Source: UBA2239 sp050177075 (lineage in GTDB: Bacteria; Pseudomonadota; Gammaproteobacteria; Burkholderiales; UBA9220). Taken from it: 12,711 nt of DNA. The position numbers and the translations under genes are program-made. The notes under the pieces are model-generated. The model saw only the letters and a program-made list of their open reading frames with translations, had not been told where the DNA came from and did no database searches. This document shows, one piece after another, positions 5,742 to 12,711 of this stretch. The DNA is taken from positions 1 through 12,711 of the forward strand of contig JBFXHL010000073.1 of the NCBI GenBank assembly GCA_050177075.1. The letters are read 5' to 3'. The first letter of the stretch is position 1. Each line of letters starts with the position of its first letter.

Positions 5742-6635
5742 ATGAACAAACCGACGTATAGTTTGATACTTCCAGCGCGTAACGAGGGGGAAAGCCTGCG
5801 GCAGCTGCTGCCGGAGTTGGCGCAGTGGCTGCCGCCGGGAACGGAAATCATCGTGGTCAACGATGGCTCCACGGACGATACGGCTGCCTTATGCCGAAGC
5901 CACGGGGTGATGGAGGTGTCGCACTCCTACCCCAAGGGGAACGGTGCGGCGATCAAGAGCGGTGCCCGGGCGGCACGAGGGGAAGTGCTGGTATTCATGG
6001 ACGCGGACGGCCAGCATCGACCGGAAGACATTCCCCGCCTGCTGGAAAAATTCCGCGAGGGCTATGACATGGTGGTGGGGGCCAGGACGGGCGGTTCCCA
6101 GGCCGGCTTGCATCGGGCCGTGGCGAACGATTTTTTCAGCCGTTTCGCCTCCTGGATGGTCCAGCAGCCGGTGGAGGATTTGACCTCTGGGTTCAGGGTC
6201 GTGAGGGCGGACAAGTTCCGTAAATTTCTCTATTTGTTGCCCAATGGATTTTCCTACCCGACGACCATCACGATGAGCTTTTTCCGCGCCGGTTTTTCCG
6301 TGGCCTACGTGCCCATCCATACCCCCCGGCGCGTTGCGGGAAAAAGCCATGTCCGGCCGATTCGCGATGGTGTGCGCTTCATGCTCATCATCATCAAGAT
6401 CGGTACCCTTTATTCGCCGCAAAAGCTGTTTATTCCCGTCAGCGGCGTTTTTTTCTGGACAGGGCTCTGTTATTACCTCTACACCTACCTTTCGGTGGGG
6501 CGTTTCACCAATATGAGCGCCTTGCTGTTTATTTCCGCCATTTTGACCTTTCTCATCGGCGTCGTGTCGGAACAGGTATCCGCGCTGCACTACAAGGGCA
6601 TCGACGACGATTCCACGCCGGACCGAGGCGCCTGA
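5742..6635 (+). CDS. GT2 family glycosyltransferase, polyprenyl-phosphate-sugar synthase type (DPM1/GtrB-like)
   Basis: This 297-residue protein has an N-terminal GT-A domain and two C-terminal membrane helices (about 229-250 and 257-278), the layout of GtrB and related enzymes that move a sugar from a nucleotide onto polyprenyl phosphate at the cytoplasmic face. Visible motifs are SLILPARNEG (7-16), VVNDGSTDDT (38-47), the metal-binding DADGQH (87-92) and a DLTSGFRVV segment (146-154). The basic RRVAGKSHVRP stretch (196-206) is typical of the group. ATG 5742 is preferred because homology begins just after it; an in-frame TTG at 5727 would add five residues. The start is weakly marked: a five-codon open frame begins at 5731 and its stop overlaps this ATG. 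The gene lies 36 bases after the GT-C-like gene, so the two could form donor maker and user, inferred from neighbourhood. The sugar is unknown. Confidence 0.85.
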   Translation: MNKPTYSLILPARNEGESLRQLLPELAQWLPPGTEIIVVNDGSTDDTAALCRSHGVMEVSHSYPKGNGAAIKSGARAARGEVLVFMDADGQHRPEDIPRLLEKFREGYDMVVGARTGGSQAGLHRAVANDFFSRFASWMVQQPVEDLTSGFRVVRADKFRKFLYLLPNGFSYPTTITMSFFRAGFSVAYVPIHTPRRVAGKSHVRPIRDGVRFMLIIIKIGTLYSPQKLFIPVSGVFFWTGLCYYLYTYLSVGRFTNMSALLFISAILTFLIGVVSEQVSALHYKGIDDDSTPDRGA

Positions 6636-6636
6636 C

Positions 6637-7740
6637 TTGCGCGTTCTGGTGGTGAGCACCTCCTATCCCCGCGATGCACAGGATTGGCGTGGCCGGTTCG
6701 TCGCCGACATGATGGGCGCCCTGGGGCGCCAAGCAGTGCAGTGTCTCCTGTGGGCCCCTCGGGGGGATTTGCCTCCAGAGGTTTACGGGGCGCTGCTGGC
6801 GGGAGACGAAAAATGGCTGGCACGGCTGGCGGATCGGGGGGGAATCGCCGCGCTTCTGCGGCGCCGCAAACCGGAGGGCGGGTTGGCCGCCTTGGGCCTG
6901 CTGTGGCGCTTGCGGCGGCTTTACCGCGAGCAGCGCGCGGATGTCGTCCATGTCAATTGGCTGCAAAATGCCCTCCCCTTGTACGGAACCCGCACACCGG
7001 CGCTGATTACCGTTCTCGGCAGCGACTACGCCTTGCTGAAGTTGCCCGGGATGGTAACGATGCTGCGCCGGATGCTGCGCCAGCGTCGCGCTATTCTGGC
7101 GCCTAATGCAGCATGGATGGTTCCCCCCTTGGAACGCTTGTTCGGCGACGTGGCGGAAGTTCGGGCCATGCCTTTCGGAGTCGATGCTCCCTGGTTCGAG
7201 GTGAAACGCACGGCAGGGGAAGTGCCGCGCATTTGGCTCGTGGTGTCGCGCGTGACCAAGGCCAAAATCGGCCCCTTGTTCGACTGGGGAGAAGGCCTGT
7301 TTGGCGGTTCGCGGCAACTTCACCTGTTCGGACCGATGCAGGAGGACATGGAGGTCCCGGCCTGGGTCCACTACCACGGCCCAAGCTATCCTGTCGAATT
7401 GCGGGAAAAATGGTTTCCCCGTGCCAGCGGCCTGATCAGCCTGAGCCGTCACGACGAGGGCAGGCCCCAAGTGCTGCTGGAGGCGATGGCGGCGGGGTTG
7501 CCGGTGATTGCCAGTGGCTTGCCGGCCCACGACGACGTGGTTCGGAACGGCGAGACCGGTTACTTGGTCGATACGCCCGAAGCGTTCCGAGCGGCCCTGG
7601 ACCGCCTCTCCTGCGATGGGCCCAGTACGACCCTTGGGGAGTCCGCCCGCCGCTGGGTGCGTGAGGAAATCGGCACGTGGGACGATTGCGCGGTCCGCTA
7701 TGTGGCGGCGTATCGTGAACTGCTGGAGGAGGGTGCATGA
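6637..7740 (+). CDS. GT4 family glycosyltransferase (GT-B fold)
   Basis: This 367-residue soluble protein starts with the typical N-terminal strand MRVLVVSTSYPRD. The C-terminal nucleotide-sugar domain has SRHDEGRPQVLLEAMAAGLP (270-289), with the EX7E pair E274 and E282, and then VRNGETGYLV (302-311), as in retaining GT4 enzymes. A VHVNWLQNALP segment (104-114) and a ITVLGSDY segment (124-131) mark the acceptor-side domain. Translation starts at a TTG one base after the previous stop, with GAGG eight bases upstream. No ATG fits the N-terminus. The stop overlaps the next start by ATGA. It probably adds a sugar from a nucleotide donor to a lipid-linked glycan in the cytoplasm; donor and linkage cannot be read from the sequence. 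Confidence 0.87.
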   Translation: MRVLVVSTSYPRDAQDWRGRFVADMMGALGRQAVQCLLWAPRGDLPPEVYGALLAGDEKWLARLADRGGIAALLRRRKPEGGLAALGLLWRLRRLYREQRADVVHVNWLQNALPLYGTRTPALITVLGSDYALLKLPGMVTMLRRMLRQRRAILAPNAAWMVPPLERLFGDVAEVRAMPFGVDAPWFEVKRTAGEVPRIWLVVSRVTKAKIGPLFDWGEGLFGGSRQLHLFGPMQEDMEVPAWVHYHGPSYPVELREKWFPRASGLISLSRHDEGRPQVLLEAMAAGLPVIASGLPAHDDVVRNGETGYLVDTPEAFRAALDRLSCDGPSTTLGESARRWVREEIGTWDDCAVRYVAAYRELLEEGA

Positions 7741-8648
7741 GAGGGGAGGGAGTGCTGCTGCTTGGCGGCGGTGGCTTCATCGGCCGCAGCCTTGCCGCCC
7801 GGTTGGCGGAAAGGGGAGACGCCGTCCACATTTTGGCGCGGCAGCCTTTGGCCGGTTTCGATGCGAGCCCTGTGCAAATTCATGCTGGCAGCCTGGGGGA
7901 TGCCGAGGTATTGCACCGGCTATTGCCGCAATGTCGGACGGTTATTCACTTGGCCTCGGAAAGCACGCCCGGCTCCTCCGCCGGAAGCCCCACCCTGGAG
8001 GCGGGAAACATCCTGCCCACCCTGACCCTGCTGGAAGCCTTGCAGGCCCATGAGCCAGTCCACCTGATTTTCTTTTCCTCCGGGGGCACGCTGTACGGCA
8101 ACCCGGCATCGCTGCCGGTCTCGGAAACGGCAGCTATTGCACCTTTGTCCTACCATGGCGCCGGCAAGGCGGCCCAGGAGGCTTTCATGCACGCCTTTCG
8201 GGCCCGAGGGAGGGCGGTGACGGTGCTTCGGCCTTCCAATACCTACGGTCCGGGACAGTCCCTGCGCGCGGGGTTCGGCTTGGTGAGAACCCTGCTCGAA
8301 CACGCCCGCCAGGGTACGAGGCCGGAAATATGGGGAGACGGCGAGGCGATCAGGGATTTCGTTTATGTCGAGGACGTGGTGGAGGCTTGCCTGCGCTTTG
8401 TGGACAAGCCGGAGGATAGCGGAACCTATAACGTGGGAAGCGGCGAAGGGTACAGCATCAACGCCGTGGCGCGAATGATCGGCGAAATCAGCGGCCTGCC
8501 TTTGCTGCCGGTCTATCGTCCAGGACGGGCGGGGGATGTGAAGCAGGTGGTGCTGGATATTTCCCGACTGCGGGCCATCGGCTGGGAACCGCGAGTGTCC
8601 CTGGCCGAGGGGATTCGCCGCACCTGGGAATGGCTGGGGCGTTCATGA
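7737..8648 (+). CDS. NAD-dependent epimerase/dehydratase (extended SDR), unusual active site
   Basis: This 303-residue protein belongs to the extended short-chain dehydrogenase/reductase group that modifies nucleotide sugars. The Rossmann motif is LLLGGGGFIG (7-16). A FFSSGGTLYG segment (112-121) provides the catalytic Ser region. RPSNTYGPGQ (165-174) and DGEAIRDFVYVEDV (201-214) are typical substrate-binding motifs. The usual YxxxK motif is altered: the text is PLSYHGAGK (136-144), so relative to the common P-x-S-S-Y-G-x-G-K pattern the Tyr position holds H140 and the only Tyr is Y139, one residue early. K144 is retained. The enzyme may be inactive, may use Y139, or may belong to a subgroup I do not know. 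The start overlaps the previous stop (ATGA), and its own stop overlaps the next start in the same way. Product and substrate are not assignable; GalE- or Gne-like epimerases are the nearest class. Confidence 0.85.
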   Translation: MRGEGVLLLGGGGFIGRSLAARLAERGDAVHILARQPLAGFDASPVQIHAGSLGDAEVLHRLLPQCRTVIHLASESTPGSSAGSPTLEAGNILPTLTLLEALQAHEPVHLIFFSSGGTLYGNPASLPVSETAAIAPLSYHGAGKAAQEAFMHAFRARGRAVTVLRPSNTYGPGQSLRAGFGLVRTLLEHARQGTRPEIWGDGEAIRDFVYVEDVVEACLRFVDKPEDSGTYNVGSGEGYSINAVARMIGEISGLPLLPVYRPGRAGDVKQVVLDISRLRAIGWEPRVSLAEGIRRTWEWLGRS

Positions 8649-9661
8649 GCCGATCGCCGCTGGTATCGGTCTGCATCGCCAATTATGAAGGTATTGGGTT
8701 GATCGACGCCTGTCTACGTTCGGTACTGGAGCAGGAAGAGGGGGCCGCAGTGGAAATCATCGTGCACGATGACGCTTCACGAGATGGTTCCGTTGCGCAT
8801 ATTCGCACCCATTATCCGCAGGTACGGCTGATTGAGAGTGCGCAGAATGTCGGCTTCTGCATTGCCAACAATCGCATGGCTGCCGTAGCGCGGGGTGAGT
8901 TCCTGCTGCTACTCAACAACGATGCGGAATTGTTCCCGGATGGGGTGCGCACTTTACTGGCCGAAGCGCGGTCTCTCTGCCGACCGGCGATACTTACCTT
9001 GCCGCAGTACAATGCAGGCACCGGTGAGTTACTCGACATGGGTTGTTTGCTCGACCCCTTTTTCAACCCCGTGCCGAATCGGAACCCGGCGCGCGGCAAT
9101 GTGGGTACTGTGCATGGGGCCTGTCTGTGGCTACCGAAAGCACTGTGGGAGGAGATCGGCGGTTTCCCAGTGTGGTTCGATTCTGTTGGCGAAGATCTTT
9201 ATCTTTGCTGTCGTGCGCGTCTCGCTGGCTATCCTGTGCGCGCGCTTGCCACTTCCGGTTATCGTCATCGGGTGGGTGCGAGCTTCGGCGGTGGCAAGGT
9301 GAGCGGTGGCCGCCTGCGTTCTTCTGTTCGTCGTCGCGCACTTACTGAGCGCAATAAGACTTTCGTGATGATAATCACCTTGCCTATGTTCTGGGCATGC
9401 CTGCTACTGCCACTACATTTTTTCCTGCTGGTTGTCGAGGGTATGTTGCTGTCGTTGCTTAATCGTCGTCTGGCTTTGTTGCGGGAAATCTACCTGCCGG
9501 TATTTGGAGCACTACTGCGACGACGCCAGGAATTGGGCGCTGAGAGGCGAAAAGCCATGATGAGCCGTCATGTTTCCCGGCTGGACTTTTTCACTGTGTT
9601 CGACTGGGTTCCTTACAAGCTGAGAATGTTGCTGCGGTACGGATTGCCGCGCGTCGACTAA
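8645..9661 (+). CDS. GT2 family glycosyltransferase, rhamnosyltransferase-like, with C-terminal membrane segment
   Basis: This 338-residue protein has a GT-A domain of the WbbL/rhamnosyltransferase type. Visible motifs are LVSVCIANYEG (6-16), HDDASRDGS (41-49), NVGFCIANN (68-76) and LLLLNNDAEL (87-96), where NND replaces DXD, as is common in this group. The catalytic-region segment FDSVGEDLYLCCRARLAGYP (178-197) includes E183-D184. A hydrophobic stretch (about 241-272) followed by basic residues suggests membrane attachment of the C-terminus. ATG 8645 overlaps the preceding stop as ATGA and is preferred to an in-frame ATG at 8630. Codon choice in the second half (more CGT, CTT and GTT) looks different from the first 3 kb, hinting at a different origin. 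It ends in TAA immediately next to the TAA of the opposing gene. The donor is unknown. Confidence 0.87.
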   Translation: MSRSPLVSVCIANYEGIGLIDACLRSVLEQEEGAAVEIIVHDDASRDGSVAHIRTHYPQVRLIESAQNVGFCIANNRMAAVARGEFLLLLNNDAELFPDGVRTLLAEARSLCRPAILTLPQYNAGTGELLDMGCLLDPFFNPVPNRNPARGNVGTVHGACLWLPKALWEEIGGFPVWFDSVGEDLYLCCRARLAGYPVRALATSGYRHRVGASFGGGKVSGGRLRSSVRRRALTERNKTFVMIITLPMFWACLLLPLHFFLLVVEGMLLSLLNRRLALLREIYLPVFGALLRRRQELGAERRKAMMSRHVSRLDFFTVFDWVPYKLRMLLRYGLPRVD

Positions 9662-10915
9662 TTAGGGGAGGCGGTTGCGCAGCCAGCGTACTTTCCGGCG
9701 CAGGGAAGGGTGCTTCTTGAGTTCTGCCGCTAAGCGGCCGGTAAGCAGGTAGAGGTGGTAGCGGAATACACGATAGAGGTCGGAAAACAGGGTGTGCGGC
9801 GGTTCTTCGCCGTCGGGTAATGCCCATCGCGTGAAACCATGCTGTGTTGACCGACCGTTTCGGGCGGCATGCGTTGCTTCAAGGAAAGCCCGTCCGTATT
9901 TGCGGTCGGGCTCAAGATGGCAGCCCTCGGCCCATTCGTTCCAAGCGTTGATGAATACCAGTCGGTCTTCGCCGGGGAACTCTTGAGTGGTTCGGCGTAT
10001 TGTCTCGGCGAGCCAGTGCCCGTAGTTTGATGGCGAACTGCCGAGCACTATCACTGCCCGGTTGCTAGTGCGCGCGGTATTGTCCCAGGAGGGAAACACG
10101 CTACGGAAGACGTTCGGGTTCGGGTAGCGCCGTTCCAGATAGGCGGTGGCGACATCGGCATATTCGACCGCGTAGCCACTGAAAGGCTCGTAAAAGGCGA
10201 GCCTCCCTGCCTGGTTGGGGCACTGGATGTTGTGTGGGGGAAACTCGACACCGCTGTCGAAGCCGAATTGCGCGTAATCCAAATTACCATGTGTAAGCGC
10301 CGCGCAGAGGTGGATTTCGCCGATGCCGGCCATATGGCAGTACTCGCGCCAGACCTCGGCGGTCCGGCGTGCGTCGGGTAGATGTTGGGGACGATAGACG
10401 ATCAGGAGGGGTCTGCCATCGACGCGAATGTAGCGTGGGTCGGCAAAGAAGGGTTGCAGGTCCTTGATGAAGTTGAGATCGTCTTCGGGATTGTAGCGCT
10501 GGGCGATGAGCACCTGGTGCTCGGCGGCATCCCAGCGTCGTGTCCAATTTTCATTCGCCCAGCACAGACAGAAGGGCATATCGCTTTCAGGGTCCGCCAG
10601 CATGTCGTCGAGGGGTTCATGGAGTAGTCGCTTGCCGGAGAACCAGTAGTAGTGGTAGCAGAAGCCATCGATGCCATATTCCTTTGCCACGCGAATTTGG
10701 TCACGCCGCGTAGCGCGCACGCGCAGATCGTAGAAACCGAAATCGGTTGGCAGATGGGGCTGGTAATGACCTGCGAAGAGGGGCTTTGCCTTGGTTACAT
10801 TGGTCCACTCGGTGAAGCCCTTGCCCCACCAGGCATCGTTTTCCGGAATGGGGTGGAACTGGGGGAGATAAAAGGCGATCAGGCGCGGTTCCGTAACGGA
10901 CTGGGTGATATTCAT
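9662..10915 (-). CDS. WbsX-family protein (GH99-like domain, O-antigen-type glycosyltransferase family)
   Basis: This 417-residue protein shows the strong WbsX (Glyco_tran_WbsX) pattern: YLPQFH (16-21), WWGKGFTEWTNV (29-40), YHYYWF (87-92), WANENWTRRWD (119-129) and WNEWAEG (325-331). The fold is a TIM barrel related to GH99; members are found in O-antigen and other surface-polysaccharide clusters and have usually been annotated as glycosyltransferases, though the barrel is hydrolase-like and the reaction is uncertain. The C-terminal 40 residues are strongly basic and may contact membrane lipid. No signal peptide is visible, so the protein is probably cytoplasmic. The ATG at 10915 overlaps the stop of the upstream methyltransferase gene (ATGA). 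It is the last gene of the minus-strand group and its TAA abuts the plus-strand TAA. Confidence 0.9.
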   Translation of the reverse strand: MNITQSVTEPRLIAFYLPQFHPIPENDAWWGKGFTEWTNVTKAKPLFAGHYQPHLPTDFGFYDLRVRATRRDQIRVAKEYGIDGFCYHYYWFSGKRLLHEPLDDMLADPESDMPFCLCWANENWTRRWDAAEHQVLIAQRYNPEDDLNFIKDLQPFFADPRYIRVDGRPLLIVYRPQHLPDARRTAEVWREYCHMAGIGEIHLCAALTHGNLDYAQFGFDSGVEFPPHNIQCPNQAGRLAFYEPFSGYAVEYADVATAYLERRYPNPNVFRSVFPSWDNTARTSNRAVIVLGSSPSNYGHWLAETIRRTTQEFPGEDRLVFINAWNEWAEGCHLEPDRKYGRAFLEATHAARNGRSTQHGFTRWALPDGEEPPHTLFSDLYRVFRYHLYLLTGRLAAELKKHPSLRRKVRWLRNRLP

Positions 10916-11775
10916 CGTGACGATTTTGGCCAGAGATTGAGACGACGCAACACGCGCACAATGCGCGCTTGGATGGCAGGGTCGAGGCGCGCCCCAAGTC
11001 GTCGAAAAAGGTTGCGTAGTGCCGACCGGTCGCCGACCGGAAGGGCCTCGGGCCGGGGAACGGGAAGTGATGTAAGTTGCACCGCTATGCCGCTGGCCTC
11101 TGCTGGCACCGCCCGGATCACGACTTGGTAAATGTTGCCGCTACGGTTGCGTGTCAGCACGGCGCGGGTTTCCGGCGGCAGCTTGTGCCATTGGTAGGCG
11201 AACTCAGTTTGTTCAGGCGCCCGCACTACGAATTCAGCCTCGACGATTTTGTAGCCGGCATCGGTGAACAGCTGTTGCATGTTTTTTAGGCACCAGAAGC
11301 GGATATGAGTGCTGTCAAGCAGGCCCCAGGGCTGATAGGCGAAATCGCCGTTCAACAGGCAGGCGATGACAGAGTTGTGTCCGATGTGCGGCAGTGACAC
11401 GATCAGGCTGCCGTCTGGAGAGAGGAGGGGCAGGGACTGCCTTAGCACCGCTGCCGGATCGTAGAGATGTTCGAAGACATCAGCCGCGACAATTACCGGA
11501 AATGGCGCCGTTCCGGTTAGCAGAGCGGACCATCCGGCAGCGTTGAGATCGCAGGGGATGACCCGCTCGCAGAACTCCGCAACTTGAACGATTGCCTCGG
11601 GGTCCAGTTCCAGCGCCGTGACACTGCAACCGTTGTTCTTGAGATGGCGGGTGATCGATCCTGGTCCGGAACCAAGCTCCAACACGCGCTGGCCATGGCC
11701 CACCATCCGGATCACCCGTGCGGGCGATGAGTTCGGCTGAACCGGGTAATCGTAACGGTGGCGCTGGTCTGTCAT
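10912..11775 (-). CDS. Class I SAM-dependent methyltransferase
   Basis: This 287-residue protein has a Rossmann-type methyltransferase domain. Motif I is VLELGSGPGS (31-40), the acidic residue after strand 2 is in TALELDPE (53-60), and the strand 4 region is VIVAADVFEHLYDPAAVL (94-111). SLIVSLPHIGH (123-133) marks strand 5. This pattern is that of small-molecule methyltransferases similar to UbiG/UbiE and of those in glycan clusters. The basic tail (250-287), with repeated Arg residues, may associate with membrane or lipid-linked substrate. ATG 11775 overlaps the upstream stop by four bases and fits the junctions around it. A TTG at 11796 would add seven residues without a ribosome site. Methylation of a sugar hydroxyl is the likely role by context, not shown by sequence. 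Confidence 0.87.
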   Translation of the reverse strand: MTDQRHRYDYPVQPNSSPARVIRMVGHGQRVLELGSGPGSITRHLKNNGCSVTALELDPEAIVQVAEFCERVIPCDLNAAGWSALLTGTAPFPVIVAADVFEHLYDPAAVLRQSLPLLSPDGSLIVSLPHIGHNSVIACLLNGDFAYQPWGLLDSTHIRFWCLKNMQQLFTDAGYKIVEAEFVVRAPEQTEFAYQWHKLPPETRAVLTRNRSGNIYQVVIRAVPAEASGIAVQLTSLPVPRPEALPVGDRSALRNLFRRLGARLDPAIQARIVRVLRRLNLWPKSSR

Positions 11776-12608
11776 TTCCGCCCCGTCTTCCGCCAATAGA
11801 TGCCAACACCATCGATTTCGATGATCTCGTCCACGATGTCGCGCTGTGCACGAAAGTTATCCACGGCGTGGCGGCAACCGTCGACGACATGATAGTCGTC
11901 GACGATCACGTAGCCCCCGTGCGATACGCGATCGTAAAGGGAATGCAGTGCGTCCATCGTCGATTCGTACATGTCTCCGTCCAGGCGGAGAATGGCGAGC
12001 GGACCGGTCATCGCTTCCGGTAGCGTATCTTTGAACCAACCCTTGAGGAATACAACCTGTTCATCCAGTAGGCCATAGCGCTCGAAATTTTGTTTTACCT
12101 CTTCGATAGGGACGGCAAGCTCCGCATAGGTGTGGAATTTGTCCCCCGCATCAGCGGGATAGGCGACTTCGTCGGGAGGGGGCAGGCCAGCGAACGAATC
12201 GGCGGCCCAGACACGGCGGTCGCGTACGCCGTAGGCCTCCAGCACTGCACGCAGGTAGATGCAGGCGCCGCCTCGCCAGACGCCCGTTTCGATGAAATCT
12301 CCCGGTATGCGATTGAACAGCACTTCCTCGGCTAGCTGGCGGAGATTGCCCATGCGGCGACGGCCGATCATCGAGTGCGCGACTGACGGCCAATCCCAGC
12401 CAAACTCGCGCAACGTCGGGTCAAAGGTGTCGCGGCCGAGAGCCTTCAGTGGGGGATCCTGGTAGATGCTACCGGTCAGACAGTCCTGCATCAATTGCAA
12501 GTAACGATCACGAAGCCGGCGCAGACTGCCGAAGTGCCGATAGTGTAGATAGATCACAAGCTTGCGGCGGAGGCGCAGGATGAAGCGCGCGATTCGTTCC
12601 TTATTCAC
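11772..12608 (-). CDS. TylF/MycF-family O-methyltransferase
   Basis: This 278-residue protein matches the macrocin O-methyltransferase family (TylF), SAM- and Mg-dependent enzymes that methylate sugar hydroxyls. Key segments are GDFIETGVWRGGACIYLRAV (103-122) for SAM binding, AADSFAGLP (135-143), LRLDGDMYESTMDAL (207-221) and GGYVIVDDYH (231-240); the D210/D212 and D237/D238 groups are probable metal ligands. It has an added N-terminal basic helical region of about 90 residues, common in polysaccharide-cluster members. The start is taken as GTG 12608 because it overlaps the upstream stop as GTGA, like the ATGA junctions downstream. An in-frame GTG at 12620 would add four residues and cannot be excluded. 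With the next gene it makes a tandem methyltransferase pair, suggesting a methylated glycan. Confidence 0.88.
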   Translation of the reverse strand: MNKERIARFILRLRRKLVIYLHYRHFGSLRRLRDRYLQLMQDCLTGSIYQDPPLKALGRDTFDPTLREFGWDWPSVAHSMIGRRRMGNLRQLAEEVLFNRIPGDFIETGVWRGGACIYLRAVLEAYGVRDRRVWAADSFAGLPPPDEVAYPADAGDKFHTYAELAVPIEEVKQNFERYGLLDEQVVFLKGWFKDTLPEAMTGPLAILRLDGDMYESTMDALHSLYDRVSHGGYVIVDDYHVVDGCRHAVDNFRAQRDIVDEIIEIDGVGIYWRKTGRK

Positions 12609-12711
12609 CAATGCCACCACTTGTGTCGTTTGTTCGCCGCGCGGATATTTCGGGCGTGCGCATAGAGTTCACGATCCAGTTCGGTCATTTTCAGTAGCAG
12701 GCCACGCACTG
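12605..12711 (-). CDS. C-terminal end of an unidentified protein (truncated by window edge)
   Basis: An open frame enters from the right edge and ends in TGA at 12607-12605. The last 34 residues are visible, containing LLLKMTELDRELYAHARN and then a basic, aromatic tail ending KWWHW. The frame overlaps the GTG of the TylF-like gene by four bases, the same junction type as in the rest of this group, which is the main argument that it is coding. There is too little sequence to name the family. By context it could be another glycosyltransferase or methyltransferase of the cluster. Confidence 0.6.
   Translation of the reverse strand, partial: VRGLLLKMTELDRELYAHARNIRAANKRHKWWHW

Noticed and set aside
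5731..5745. A five-codon open frame (ATG to TGA) overlapping the start of the GtrB-like gene.
   Set aside because: It lacks a convincing ribosome site and is too short to tell from chance; it is mentioned only as context for the start choice.
6553..7530. A 325-codon open frame on the minus strand opposite the GT4 gene.
   Set aside because: The plus-strand GT4 has intact motifs and translational coupling. The antisense product is Gln/Arg/Pro-rich without recognisable motifs.

Overview
The window is GC-rich DNA from a Gram-negative bacterium. A PilB-type ATPase, a GAF/HD-GYP protein and a classical type IVa pilin behind a textbook sigma-54 promoter suggest a betaproteobacterium, possibly of Rhodocyclales type. 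The genus guess is weak because no rRNA or housekeeping marker is present.

Layout. Bases 1-3057 (+) carry the 3' part of a PilB/GspE-family ATPase gene, followed 15 bases later by a GAF-HD-GYP protein, a probable cyclic-di-GMP phosphodiesterase. Bases 3058-3257 form a regulatory region with three successive inverted repeats and a -24/-12 promoter. The pilin gene follows (3258-3686) with a strong intrinsic terminator (3706-3737). From 3756 to 9661 (+) there is a tight series: a polytopic GT-C-like membrane protein with a TPR-like tail, a dolichyl-phosphate-sugar-synthase-like GT2, a GT4, an extended SDR epimerase/dehydratase, and a second GT2 with a membrane-associated C-terminus. From 9662 to the right edge the genes lie on the minus strand and are joined by 4-base start/stop overlaps. 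In their own reading order they are the C-terminal end of an unidentified protein, a TylF-type methyltransferase, a class I SAM methyltransferase and a WbsX-family protein. The two gene groups converge with their TAA stop codons directly abutting.

How it may fit together (inference). The left part is type IV pilus machinery linked to c-di-GMP signalling. The gene just downstream of the pilin has the position and GT-C-like architecture expected of a pilin glycosyltransferase of the TfpW kind. The next gene could supply its polyprenyl-phosphate-sugar donor, and the remaining genes could build or modify a sugar chain, including O-methylation. The right half equally resembles an O-antigen or capsule cluster that happens to lie beside pilA.

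The most testable observations are: a run of ten G inside the candidate pilin glycosyltransferase gene, where a one-base slip in either direction gives early termination (possible phase variation); a displaced catalytic tyrosine in the SDR protein; and the dyad-rich sigma-54 control region of pilA. No CRISPR array, insertion sequence, tRNA or rRNA gene was seen.
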